10,660 nucleotides of DNA, from the NCBI GenBank assembly GCA_947631715.1, contig CANRMK010000043.1, forward strand, positions 1-10,660. The letters run 5' to 3'. The DNA is from an uncultured Acetatifactor sp. GTDB taxonomy: Bacteria; Bacillota; Clostridia; Lachnospirales; Lachnospiraceae. A program made the translations under genes and the position numbers. Positions 1-6,342 of this stretch are shown piece after piece. Under the pieces are notes generated by a model, which saw nothing but the letters and a program-made list of their open reading frames with translations, was not told where the DNA came from and searched no databases. Position 1 is the stretch's first letter, and every line of letters begins with the position of its first letter.

Positions 1-914
1 TAGGCCGGATCTCCGTTTTCGTCCTTTGCGTTCATCAGCTCTTCTGTGAGTTCATAGTATTCCACAATGGAGGGCCGGCCGTCTTCCAGGCACATCACGC
101 CCACCTTTTCGTCGGGAGCGCTTTTGCGCACCACCTTAGCTCCCACTGCACAGCCCTTTTGGATCGTTGCACCTATAAAACAGGGATCTGCGATCCTCTG
201 CAGTACATTGTCCACCGCAAACACATTCAGCCACTCTATTCCCTGTTCATGGACCAGTTCCAGAAGACCGGCTTTTTTTAAGGACAGGAACCAACCGCCG
301 TTTCCGTTGGGGGAGGTGGACAGTCTTCCTTTTTCTTCCAGATAGATCTTCCCGTTATGATCCGTTGCCGGCGCCATTTCCTGTTTGAAGAAATGCACAT
401 ATTCCTCCCGATAGCCGAAAAAGTCATGCTCTTTCAGGAAATGCACCGTAGCCTCATGATTCTTGTCGCTGGTCATAATAAACAGATGAATCCAGGCATC
501 TGCCTGCCGCACCACGTCCATCAGGTTGTTGATCAGGCACTGGAAAATATAAAGTTCCTTGGTCAGTCCTATGTTAAATATGCCTTTCGGGCCGTCAAAG
601 CCAAGTCGTGTGCCCATTCCGCCGGCCAGCAGGACGGCTCCCACTCTGCCGCGGCGGACCGCCTCCAGTCCCGTTACGGTATAGGCGTCCCGTCCGGCCT
701 CGATCTCCGAAAGCTGCATGGCTGCCAAGGGCGAAATCGTCCCTCTGCGGACCGGGTTTTCCTGGTTCCTGCAGGCCGCCAGGATTTCCATGTCCGCCGC
801 CTCGATCTGTGCCAGAAGCGCCTCTTTCTGGGTTTGGGGCAGCTCATCATAATACTTTAGCAGATGCTCCTGTCCGTAAGATGCCAGTTTTTCTTTCGCC
901 TGTGATAACGTCAT
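1..914 (-). CDS. UDPGP-family UTP:sugar-1-phosphate uridylyltransferase (3' end cut by window)
   Basis: Enzyme of the eukaryotic-type UDP-sugar pyrophosphorylase family (UDPGP family). These cytoplasmic enzymes convert UTP and a sugar-1-phosphate (GlcNAc-1-P, GalNAc-1-P or Glc-1-P) to the UDP-sugar and pyrophosphate. I translated 304 residues in frame from the ATG at 914-912. The nucleotide-binding signature LAGGMGTRLGFDGPKG lies at residues 96-111, a glycine-rich SPNGNGG at 201-207, and the VDNVL motif expected near the metal/sugar site at 234-238. The C-terminal part, roughly 100 residues judging by bacterial relatives of about 400, lies outside the window. A strong GGGGAGGAGC ribosome binding site ends 4 nt before the ATG. 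The gene is separated by 147 nt from the upstream leucine-rich repeat gene and probably has its own promoter. The family call is secure. The sugar specificity cannot be read from sequence by eye, and it is distinct from the usual bacterial GlmU and GalU families. Confidence 0.9.
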   Translation of the reverse strand, partial: MTLSQAKEKLASYGQEHLLKYYDELPQTQKEALLAQIEAADMEILAACRNQENPVRRGTISPLAAMQLSEIEAGRDAYTVTGLEAVRRGRVGAVLLAGGMGTRLGFDGPKGIFNIGLTKELYIFQCLINNLMDVVRQADAWIHLFIMTSDKNHEATVHFLKEHDFFGYREEYVHFFKQEMAPATDHNGKIYLEEKGRLSTSPNGNGGWFLSLKKAGLLELVHEQGIEWLNVFAVDNVLQRIADPCFIGATIQKGCAVGAKVVRKSAPDEKVGVMCLEDGRPSIVEYYELTEELMNAKDENGDPA

Positions 915-918
915 TTTT

Positions 919-928
919 GCTCCTCCCC
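919..928 (-). promoter_or_regulatory. Ribosome binding site of the UDPGP-family gene
   Basis: The minus strand reads GGGGAGGAGC followed by four A residues and ATG. It contains a full GGAGG core at good spacing and fixes the start at 914. Confidence 0.8.
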
Positions 929-984
929 ATCCTTTTTCCCACTCCGCCGGTCCGGTCCGAAGCATCACGTCTCTGCCGGCACAG

Positions 985-1011
985 CAGGCTATCCGCGCAG
1001 CGCTAGCCCTG
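985..1011 (-). other. Possible leader hairpin upstream of the UDPGP-family gene
   Basis: On the minus strand, CAGGGCTA (1011-1004) can pair with TAGCCTG (991-985), leaving one G bulged, and an inner GCG/CGC pair extends the stem. It sits near the predicted 5' end of the transcript. No T-run follows, so it does not look like an intrinsic terminator. It could be a 5' stabilising structure or chance; the rest of the leader from 915 to 984 shows no known riboswitch that I recognise. Confidence 0.3.
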
Positions 1012-1021
1012 TATAAGTATC

Positions 1022-1055
1022 ATTATAAACATAAAATCACCGGCAGGAAAGTCAA
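1022..1055 (-). promoter_or_regulatory. Candidate promoter of the UDPGP-family gene
   Basis: On the minus strand a TTGACT hexamer (1055-1050) lies 16 nt before TATGTT (1033-1028), and a perfect TATAAT lies slightly downstream (1027-1022) without a good -35 at 17 nt. The AT-rich patch stands out in a GC-richer region and starts 7 nt after the end of the upstream gene. A promoter here is plausible, but which -10 is used is unclear. Confidence 0.4.
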
Positions 1056-1061
1056 AATTTC

Positions 1062-1946
1062 CTACAGCTCCAGAGAGGCAAAAAAATCATCTCCCGATGC
1101 CTTTTCTCCGCAGTCCCGCAGAAAACAGGCTTTCATCTCCGGATATCTCTCTCCGATATCCGAGAGGATTCCGCTCAGATTATCCCGATCGACACAGCCC
1201 AGCTTTGCAAAAAGCGTGTAATACTCTTTTCGGTCTCCGTATTCCTCTAGGATCACCTGCCAGGCTTCCTCTCCCCTTTCCCCTTTTGTATGGGCGCGCA
1301 GATAGGCTTCCAGCTCTTCCCTGAACTCCCGGGAAAGCCCCTGGGAAAACAGACACCGCAGCAGGGAAAGCCGCACTTTCCGCTTCCGGCTGTTGCTCAG
1401 ATACACCTCCAGATCCGTGCTGCCATAGTCTTCCTCGCCGCAGAGGACCTGCCTGGAATATCCGTCCTGATCCGGGGCATGCAGAACGGACAGAAGCTTT
1501 GCATCCCATTTTTTCAACCACTCCCTGCTCCCCGCCTCGGCCATGTCCAACAGATAATATGCCTCAAATTCCCTGACTGCAGCCGCCAGAAGCTGCGCCG
1601 GACAGAATCCGCTTCCGTCAGTGATCCGCACAAGACTGTGGCAGTCCAAAAATACCGCTTTCCCAAAACGGGGGCCTCTGCCATGCAGCGTTACCTGTTC
1701 CAGCCGGTCACAGCAGGCAAACGCCCAGTCTCCGATTTCCTCCACAGTATCCGGCAGTTCCAGTGTACGCAAATCCTTGCAGCTTAAGAACGCTTTCTTC
1801 CCGATCCCTGTCACAGGAAGTCCCTCGATATGCTCCGGCACCCTGACCACAGTCCCGCTTCCCTGAAACCGGGTGATCAGCACGCTGTCCCTCCCTGTCT
1901 CATAATACAGACTGCCGCCCGGCACCGCCAACTCTTTTTCCTGCAT
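1062..1946 (-). CDS. BspA-type leucine-rich repeat protein with helical C-terminal domain
   Basis: Cytoplasmic protein of 294 residues with no signal peptide or membrane segment. Residues about 33-105 contain three BspA/TpLRR-like repeats, visible as VVRVPEHIEGLPVTGIGKKA, LRTLELPDTVEEIGDWAF and LEQVTLHG...FGKAVF, each with the IxxxAF-type pattern and a Cys just after it. Residues about 115-294 form a predicted helix-rich region with repeated paired-helix character, for which I have no domain name. This is unlike secreted BspA proteins, which carry many more repeats and an export signal. It is the last gene of a three-gene operon with a VWA protein and a MoxR ATPase, 35 nt after the ATPase stop. 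A GGGTGAGA ribosome binding site (1951-1958) supports the start. A second ATG at 1975 lies in another frame with no usable site. The likely role is a protein-protein adaptor for the ATPase/VWA pair, which is inference from the neighbours. Confidence 0.85.
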   Translation of the reverse strand: MQEKELAVPGGSLYYETGRDSVLITRFQGSGTVVRVPEHIEGLPVTGIGKKAFLSCKDLRTLELPDTVEEIGDWAFACCDRLEQVTLHGRGPRFGKAVFLDCHSLVRITDGSGFCPAQLLAAAVREFEAYYLLDMAEAGSREWLKKWDAKLLSVLHAPDQDGYSRQVLCGEEDYGSTDLEVYLSNSRKRKVRLSLLRCLFSQGLSREFREELEAYLRAHTKGERGEEAWQVILEEYGDRKEYYTLFAKLGCVDRDNLSGILSDIGERYPEMKACFLRDCGEKASGDDFFASLEL

Positions 1947-1950
1947 ATTT

Positions 1951-1958
1951 TCTCACCC
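1951..1958 (-). promoter_or_regulatory. Ribosome binding site of the leucine-rich repeat gene
   Basis: GGGTGAGA lies four bases before ATG on the minus strand. It pairs with the GGTGA part of the anti-Shine-Dalgarno complement rather than with GGAGG. It decides the start against the out-of-frame ATG at 1975-1973, where AAAGG abuts the codon with no spacing. Confidence 0.5.
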
Positions 1959-1981
1959 AGCGCCTGTTCCTGCATCCTTTC

Positions 1982-3496
1982 TCACAATTCCAGTTCACCG
2001 ATCTGTGCCAGGATAGCATCGCCCCGTTCCCCAAGCATCAGCTCCTGATTGTGTTCTTGATAGTCGGGACTTCCAAAGGCTGCGATAAATCTGGCGCTGG
2101 CGTCCCTCACCGTCAGCTCTGTCACCAGGATCAGCATCTCATTTTCTCCCGCAAAGGCCTCCTCCGCAAAGACAAACAGCGCGTGCAGCCTCTCCTGTAC
2201 ACGGGCCGAGTCCCGCCGGAGGCGTTCCACCTGTTTTTCGTAGCGCAGGCGCAGCTGCTGATAAGCCTGTGCCCCGTCTGTGCTCTCACCTGCGTACAGC
2301 TCCTTTTGGCTCTCCTCCAGGAATCGTACTGTGTTCCGATATTTCTTTCGGTCTGCCTCGGACAGAGAATTGGCCCTGTTCAGGCTGGCGGAAAGCTTTC
2401 TTTGGCCCTCTGCCTGCTTCTCTAACATGTCCAGTATCTGCCCGACGCTGCACGCATCCGCTTTCTCTTTGATGGCCTTTAAAGGATTCTTCAGACCGGA
2501 AAGATAATCCGCCTGTTCCATCACCTCCGCCATATCCGTCTGTATCCTGTCGAGCAGCATACCTAACAGGGAGAGCCGCTCGTCGAAAGCCGCCTCTTTT
2601 GCCCGGGCGATGGCCTGTACAGATGGATTCCCGTCCAGAATCTCCGCAACATGATAATCCTTTTTGTATTTGTTATACAGATCATAATAGGCCGTAAATT
2701 CCTTGACTACTTTCTCGTTCCTCAGATACTGTCCCACAAGGTTCTCGTCCACAGGCAGCTGCTCTTCCTCGTAAAGCTGCAGGATCTCTGACAGATCCTC
2801 CCAGCCTCTTGCCGTCACATAGCTTCGCCCCTTTGCCGTCATTTCCATGCAGTAAAAATGATCCTTTTTCAGATCCAGATAACTTAGGACCGCACTGTGC
2901 AGCCTCTTGTCTGACGCATATTCTTTCCAGACCCCATAGTCCGGCTCTACCTCCAGAATCTTCAGCCTGTCCAGCGTTACCACGTCAAACTCCCTGACAG
3001 AGCGGTTATACTCCGGCGGATTTCCTGCAGTGACGATCACCCACCCCTCCGGGACCCGATGTCTTCCAAAGACCTTGTACTGTAAAAACTGCAGCATAGA
3101 GGGCGCCAGGGTTTCCGAGACGCAGTTGATCTCATCTAAAAACAGGATTCCCTCCCGGATACCGCTTTCTTCCATGGTATCGTAGACAGAGGCAATGATC
3201 TCGCTCATAGTATATTCGGAGACCTGATAACTGCTGCCCCCGTAATTTTTTTCCGTGATAAAGGGAAGTCCCAGCGCAGACTGCCTGGTATGATGAGTCA
3301 TGGAATAGGATACCAGCGCGATTCCCATCTCCTGCGCGATCTGTTCCATGACTGCTGTCTTTCCGATTCCCGGCGCTCCCAGCAGAAAGATCGGCCGCTG
3401 ACGGACCACAGACACCTTATAATCCCCGAATTCGTCTTTTTTTAAATAGAGGTTCACAGAATTCTTAATGTATTCTTTCGCCTGCCTGATATTCAT
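1982..3496 (-). CDS. MoxR-type AAA+ ATPase
   Basis: Cytoplasmic AAA+ ATPase of the MoxR clade, 504 residues from the chosen start. Walker A GAPGIGKT is at 40-47, Walker B ILFLDEIN at 117-124, and the sensor-1 segment VTAGNPPEYN at 155-164 with a following arginine as possible finger. Residues about 175-250 match the expected small lid domain. From about 290 to the end there is a long charged, coiled-coil-like extension, so the protein is longer than a minimal MoxR protein of about 300-350. MoxR ATPases typically remodel or load cofactors on partner proteins together with a VWA protein, and a VWA gene lies directly upstream. The open frame continues to an ATG at 3517, but the ATG at 3496 has a perfectly spaced GGAGG and was preferred. 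The gene overlaps the end of the VWA gene by 32 nt, which implies translational coupling. The client is unknown. Confidence 0.9.
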   Translation of the reverse strand: MNIRQAKEYIKNSVNLYLKKDEFGDYKVSVVRQRPIFLLGAPGIGKTAVMEQIAQEMGIALVSYSMTHHTRQSALGLPFITEKNYGGSSYQVSEYTMSEIIASVYDTMEESGIREGILFLDEINCVSETLAPSMLQFLQYKVFGRHRVPEGWVIVTAGNPPEYNRSVREFDVVTLDRLKILEVEPDYGVWKEYASDKRLHSAVLSYLDLKKDHFYCMEMTAKGRSYVTARGWEDLSEILQLYEEEQLPVDENLVGQYLRNEKVVKEFTAYYDLYNKYKKDYHVAEILDGNPSVQAIARAKEAAFDERLSLLGMLLDRIQTDMAEVMEQADYLSGLKNPLKAIKEKADACSVGQILDMLEKQAEGQRKLSASLNRANSLSEADRKKYRNTVRFLEESQKELYAGESTDGAQAYQQLRLRYEKQVERLRRDSARVQERLHALFVFAEEAFAGENEMLILVTELTVRDASARFIAAFGSPDYQEHNQELMLGERGDAILAQIGELEL

Positions 3497-4781
3497 GCGT
3501 TTCCTCCAATTCTTCACTCTCCAGGATCACTTTCATGCTCCAGGGCGGAACGGGCGCCCGATTTTCGTCTTCGTCCAGGAACGCAAAGATTACCTGATAA
3601 TCCGGCATTTTCTCCGGATAGATCCCATATCCGTCGGTAAAATAGATCAGGCCTTTCAGGTTTTCAAATTCTCCCTGTTCCCGCAGCTGTGCCACATACT
3701 CAAATACCGGCCGAAAATCCGTGCCTCCGAAACCGGCCAGCTTCCCGTATCGGATAAAGGACTCAAAATCCCCGTCATTCTCCACCTTAGTATCGCTCTG
3801 CACCTGGCTGTCGCACTGAATGATGTGTATGTTCACCCGGCTGAAAAAGTTTTCGCTGCTCTTTAGGATCGAGTAGGTCTTCCGGAGAAATGCCCTGACA
3901 AGCGGACCCCGGCAGGACGCGGAGGTATCCAGGGCTATCACGAACTCCCGCACCTTATTCTCTTCCCGGTATTCCAACGGTTCGATCAACGGCAGATTCC
4001 CGTAATGCTCCAGACCGTAGGTATAATAAATGTAGTCAAACTCTTCATCGTTTACCGTTATATTTTCCTCCATAACGGTAAATCTGCGCAGGATCTCGCC
4101 GTAATCGTACCTGTCCCGGACGGCCTCCTTGAGATTTTTCTCCAGGCTTTCCGCGCCGGAAACGTCCCCGGTAAAGGATTTCAAGTTCGCTTTCACCCGC
4201 TCGCTGATCTTCTTCCACTGCTCAACAGTGACCTCCATCTGCTCCGCCGGTTTCCAGAGAGTATGAACGTCCTTTGCAAAAAGTCTTTTTAACTCTGCCT
4301 CTTCCGTCAGTGTCAAAGGCGTATGCCGCAGATACCGGTAGATGCGCTCCGCCGTCAGAGGACCTATATCCTCTGACAGCACTTTCAGCTTTCCCTCCGC
4401 CGTCCTGTCTTCCTCCAGGACCGTTCCTGCCGCTTTCATCTCCAAAATCACATTTTCCGCGGCAATGTCCGCCGCCAGATCCCATTTTTCCGTTTCCAGC
4501 CTGCCATACTGAAAATTGTGGGAAAAAATACAGTGCAGCAGCATGTGCAGATACATTCGGGGAACGGATGCCGGTTCCTGTCTGTATCGCTTCAACACAT
4601 AGACAGGATCATAAAAGCAGGAAATACCGTCCGTGGCCAGACAGCCTATGCCTTTTCGTTCCACAGGCTTTAGCTGCGCCAGCGCGCTGTCAAAAAAACG
4701 CAGCTGCACCAGAAGCCTGTCCCTTGCCAGAGCCATGACTCTTCCCGCCAATGTGGATATTTTCTTTTCGTCTTCCGCCAT
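3465..4781 (-). CDS. VWA-domain protein with degenerate metallopeptidase-like N-terminus (DUF2201-like)
   Basis: Cytoplasmic protein of 438 residues from the chosen start. The C-terminal von Willebrand factor A domain (about 278-405) has a complete metal-ion-dependent adhesion site: DTSAS at 285-289, Thr354 in GGTDFRP, and Asp383 in FTDG. The N-terminal part (about 15-120) resembles the zincin-like domain that accompanies such VWA proteins. It has H79-M-L-L-H83 in place of HExxH, then W100-D-L-A-A-D105, so the catalytic Glu is replaced by Met and peptidase activity is unlikely. A charged linker of about 150 residues joins the domains. The gene leads an operon with a MoxR ATPase, the usual partner for such proteins. 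The open frame extends to a GTG at 4823 without a ribosome binding site, whereas ATG 4781 has AAGAGGT at 7 nt. Family assignment is from memory of the domain layout. Confidence 0.85.
   Translation of the reverse strand: MAEDEKKISTLAGRVMALARDRLLVQLRFFDSALAQLKPVERKGIGCLATDGISCFYDPVYVLKRYRQEPASVPRMYLHMLLHCIFSHNFQYGRLETEKWDLAADIAAENVILEMKAAGTVLEEDRTAEGKLKVLSEDIGPLTAERIYRYLRHTPLTLTEEAELKRLFAKDVHTLWKPAEQMEVTVEQWKKISERVKANLKSFTGDVSGAESLEKNLKEAVRDRYDYGEILRRFTVMEENITVNDEEFDYIYYTYGLEHYGNLPLIEPLEYREENKVREFVIALDTSASCRGPLVRAFLRKTYSILKSSENFFSRVNIHIIQCDSQVQSDTKVENDGDFESFIRYGKLAGFGGTDFRPVFEYVAQLREQGEFENLKGLIYFTDGYGIYPEKMPDYQVIFAFLDEDENRAPVPPWSMKVILESEELEETHEYQAGERIH
3503..3507 (-). promoter_or_regulatory. 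Ribosome binding site of the MoxR ATPase gene
   Basis: GGAGG is followed by AAACGC and ATG on the minus strand. It lies inside the coding region of the upstream VWA gene and selects the start at 3496 over the in-frame ATG at 3517. Confidence 0.75.
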
Positions 4782-4787
4782 GGCAAT

Positions 4788-4794
4788 ACCTCTT
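4788..4794 (-). promoter_or_regulatory. Ribosome binding site of the VWA gene
   Basis: AAGAGGT lies 6 nt before the ATG at 4781 on the minus strand. No comparable site precedes the GTG at 4823, so the shorter protein is favoured. Confidence 0.6.
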
Positions 4795-4842
4795 ATCCCC
4801 ATCATCGCGCCTGCATCGAACACTTACGTCTGTCGGCAACGC

Positions 4843-4871
4843 ATTCTATACTGTAGCGTCAGCTGCCTCAA
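4843..4871 (-). promoter_or_regulatory. Sigma-A-like promoter of the VWA-MoxR-LRR operon
   Basis: On the minus strand TTGAGG (4871-4866) is followed after exactly 17 nt by TAGAAT (4848-4843). The -35 element contains the stop codon of the upstream MATE gene. The predicted transcript would start near 4836 and have a leader of about 55 nt. No terminator is visible between the MATE gene and this operon, so read-through may add to expression. Confidence 0.5.
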
Positions 4872-6205
4872 GCCTTTTTCTCCATCATCTTTCTCTCCCA
4901 TTTATGCCCGCGGAAACGCAGCGTAAAGCAGACTGCCCGAAAGATCCAGTCAACAGTCATAGCGATCCATACGCCCATCAGCCCCAGCCCGAAATAGATT
5001 CCCAGCAGATACGCAAATCCCAGGCGGAAAATCCACATGGAAGCGATAGCGACCCCCATGGGCAGCATCACGTCCCCCGCCGCCCGGAAAGTATTAGGCA
5101 GAGAGAACGACAAAAGCCATGCAAACACCGCCATCACCGCATGATAGATCAATACCTGCTGCGCCAGGCGCGTGGCCTGAGGGCTCAGGTGGTAAAATCC
5201 AATGATCGGGCCGGAGCCCAGAACGATCAGCACAGACATGGCGATCAGACCGGCCTCTGCCAGCTTCATAAGCTTCTTCGTGTAATAGCGGGCCTGCTCC
5301 AGCTCTCCCGCGCCAATGCAGACCGACACGATAGCCACAATTCCGCTGTTGATGGCTGTCCCCGGCAGAACGTTAAATGCAGCCAGTGTGTTGCAGACAG
5401 CGTTGGCCGCAATGGCGTACGTTCCCATTGTGGAGATCATGCTCACCGTAAGGATCTTCCCCAGCTGGAACAGGCTGTTCTCCAAACTGTTCGGCAGCGC
5501 GATGTAAAGAATTTTCTTCAGCAGATCGGGCCGGAATCGAAGCGTTACCTGCCCCCGGAAATTGATCGGCCGCTTTGCGTTAAACATCATCGCAAGGATC
5601 ACAGCAGCGGCCACAGTCCTTGAAAACGTGGTCGAGAGGGCCGCACCCGCAGTTCCCATCTGAGCCCCATAGATCAATATGGCGTTCCCTGCCACGTTCA
5701 GAACATTCATAAAGAGAGAAATATAAAGCGTAGTCCTGGAATCGCCCATGGTCCGGAACAGTCCGGCGCAGGCGTTATACACAGCCAGCGGGACAAAGGA
5801 GACAGCCGTGATCACCAGATAATCCCTGGCATTCTCCATCACCGCCGGCTCCACCCGGCCGATGACCACCTGAAGAATCCCATTGTGGAACCATATGAAC
5901 AGCACAGTCACCAGCAGAGAGCTCAATGCAGAAAACAGTAAAATCTGCCAGCCTGCCTTGCAGGCACCGTCGCTGTTCTTTTTCCCCAGATAGTGTCCGG
6001 CGATCACGGCTCCGCCGGTTCCGAAAGCCGTGAACACATTGATGATCAGCACATTGATGGTATCCACCAGCGAAACGCCGGACACGGCGGCTTCCCCCAC
6101 ACTGGAAATCATCAGAGTATCCGCCAGTCCTACCAGCAGCGCCAGCAGCTGTTCAAAAACAAGCGGTACGATCAGTTTTTTCAGATCCTGTCTTGAATAC
6201 AGCAT
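4868..6205 (-). CDS. MATE family multidrug/metabolite exporter
   Basis: Polytopic inner membrane antiporter of 445 residues, typical for the multidrug and toxic compound extrusion family, which exports organic cations or metabolites using a Na+ or H+ gradient. Hydrophobic segments recur through the whole length, consistent with 12 membrane helices in two six-helix halves. The first half contains GLADTLMISSVG (26-37) with the conserved Asp29 and the AVSGVSLVDTIN stretch. The second half contains the GIVAIVSVCIGAGELEQAR loop and a basic C-terminal tail. The longest open frame begins at a TTG (6232), but the ATG at 6205 has an AAAGGA site 8 nt upstream and was chosen. It has its own promoter after the spoIIID terminator. 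It is only distantly similar to the other MATE protein in this window, so this does not look like a recent duplication. The substrate is unknown. Confidence 0.9.
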   Translation of the reverse strand: MLYSRQDLKKLIVPLVFEQLLALLVGLADTLMISSVGEAAVSGVSLVDTINVLIINVFTAFGTGGAVIAGHYLGKKNSDGACKAGWQILLFSALSSLLVTVLFIWFHNGILQVVIGRVEPAVMENARDYLVITAVSFVPLAVYNACAGLFRTMGDSRTTLYISLFMNVLNVAGNAILIYGAQMGTAGAALSTTFSRTVAAAVILAMMFNAKRPINFRGQVTLRFRPDLLKKILYIALPNSLENSLFQLGKILTVSMISTMGTYAIAANAVCNTLAAFNVLPGTAINSGIVAIVSVCIGAGELEQARYYTKKLMKLAEAGLIAMSVLIVLGSGPIIGFYHLSPQATRLAQQVLIYHAVMAVFAWLLSFSLPNTFRAAGDVMLPMGVAIASMWIFRLGFAYLLGIYFGLGLMGVWIAMTVDWIFRAVCFTLRFRGHKWERKMMEKKA

Positions 6206-6213
6206 ATCTCTTA

Positions 6214-6219
6214 TCCTTT
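6214..6219 (-). promoter_or_regulatory. Ribosome binding site of the first MATE gene
   Basis: AAAGGA lies 8 nt before ATG 6205 on the minus strand, which decides against the upstream TTG at 6232. Confidence 0.6.
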
Positions 6220-6242
6220 GCGCCCTCTTCAAAATTGATTTT

Positions 6243-6259
6243 AAAGTGATAGCACCTTT
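6243..6259 (-). promoter_or_regulatory. Possible operator dyad at the MATE transcription start
   Basis: Immediately after the -10 element the minus strand reads AAAGGTGCTATCACTTT, an imperfect dyad with GTG/CAC around a 4-nt centre and A/T-rich flanks. Such a position over the start site suits a repressor. It is short and imperfect, no regulator gene lies next to it, and it may be chance. Confidence 0.25.
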
Positions 6260-6288
6260 ATTTTATCTCTAACCGGAAAAAAAGTAAA
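6260..6288 (-). promoter_or_regulatory. Sigma-A-like promoter of the first MATE gene
   Basis: On the minus strand TTTACT (6288-6283) is followed after 17 nt by TAAAAT (6265-6260). The -35 element and the first six bases of the spacer coincide with the T-rich tail of the spoIIID terminator. The predicted start site is near 6253, giving a leader of about 50 nt. Confidence 0.55.
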
Positions 6289-6333
6289 CCGAAATACTAA
6301 GAAAAAGCCCTGTCAAAAGCCTTATATTTCGGT
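6277..6333 (-). terminator. Intrinsic terminator of spoIIID
   Basis: ACCGAAATA (6333-6325 on the minus strand) pairs perfectly with TATTTCGGT (6296-6288), and TAAG (6324-6321) with CTTA (6301-6298), leaving one bulged G and a 19-nt loop. The minus strand then runs TTACTTTTTTT. It starts 9 nt after the spoIIID stop codon. The stem is AT-rich for a terminator, which lowers certainty about its strength. No T-run follows on the plus strand. Confidence 0.6.
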
Positions 6334-6342
6334 CTTCTTGTG

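Noticed and set aside
357..860. Plus-strand open frame of 167 codons
   Set aside because: It is fully antisense to the UDPGP-family gene, whose motifs are clear.
985..1011. Intrinsic terminator of the leucine-rich repeat gene
   Set aside because: The hairpin is not followed by a T-run on the minus strand, and it lies downstream of the likely promoter of the next gene.
1062..4781. Assignment of the operon as a known anti-phage or vWA-MoxR ternary conflict system
   Set aside because: I see no effector domain (nuclease, TIR, pore former, protease with intact site) in the three genes, and the surroundings are housekeeping and transport genes, so a defence role is not supported.
4782..4823. Longer VWA protein starting at GTG 4823
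   Set aside because: There is no ribosome binding site before the GTG, whereas ATG 4781 has a good one. The extra 14 residues are not needed by any domain.
4751..5623. Plus-strand open frame of 290 codons
   Set aside because: It lies antisense to the MATE gene and the start of the VWA gene, has a low-complexity His/Gln/Arg-rich composition typical of a reversed membrane-protein frame, and resembles no family.
6206..6232. Longer MATE protein starting at TTG 6232
   Set aside because: The TTG lacks a ribosome binding site, and ATG 6205 is preceded by AAAGGA at 8 nt.
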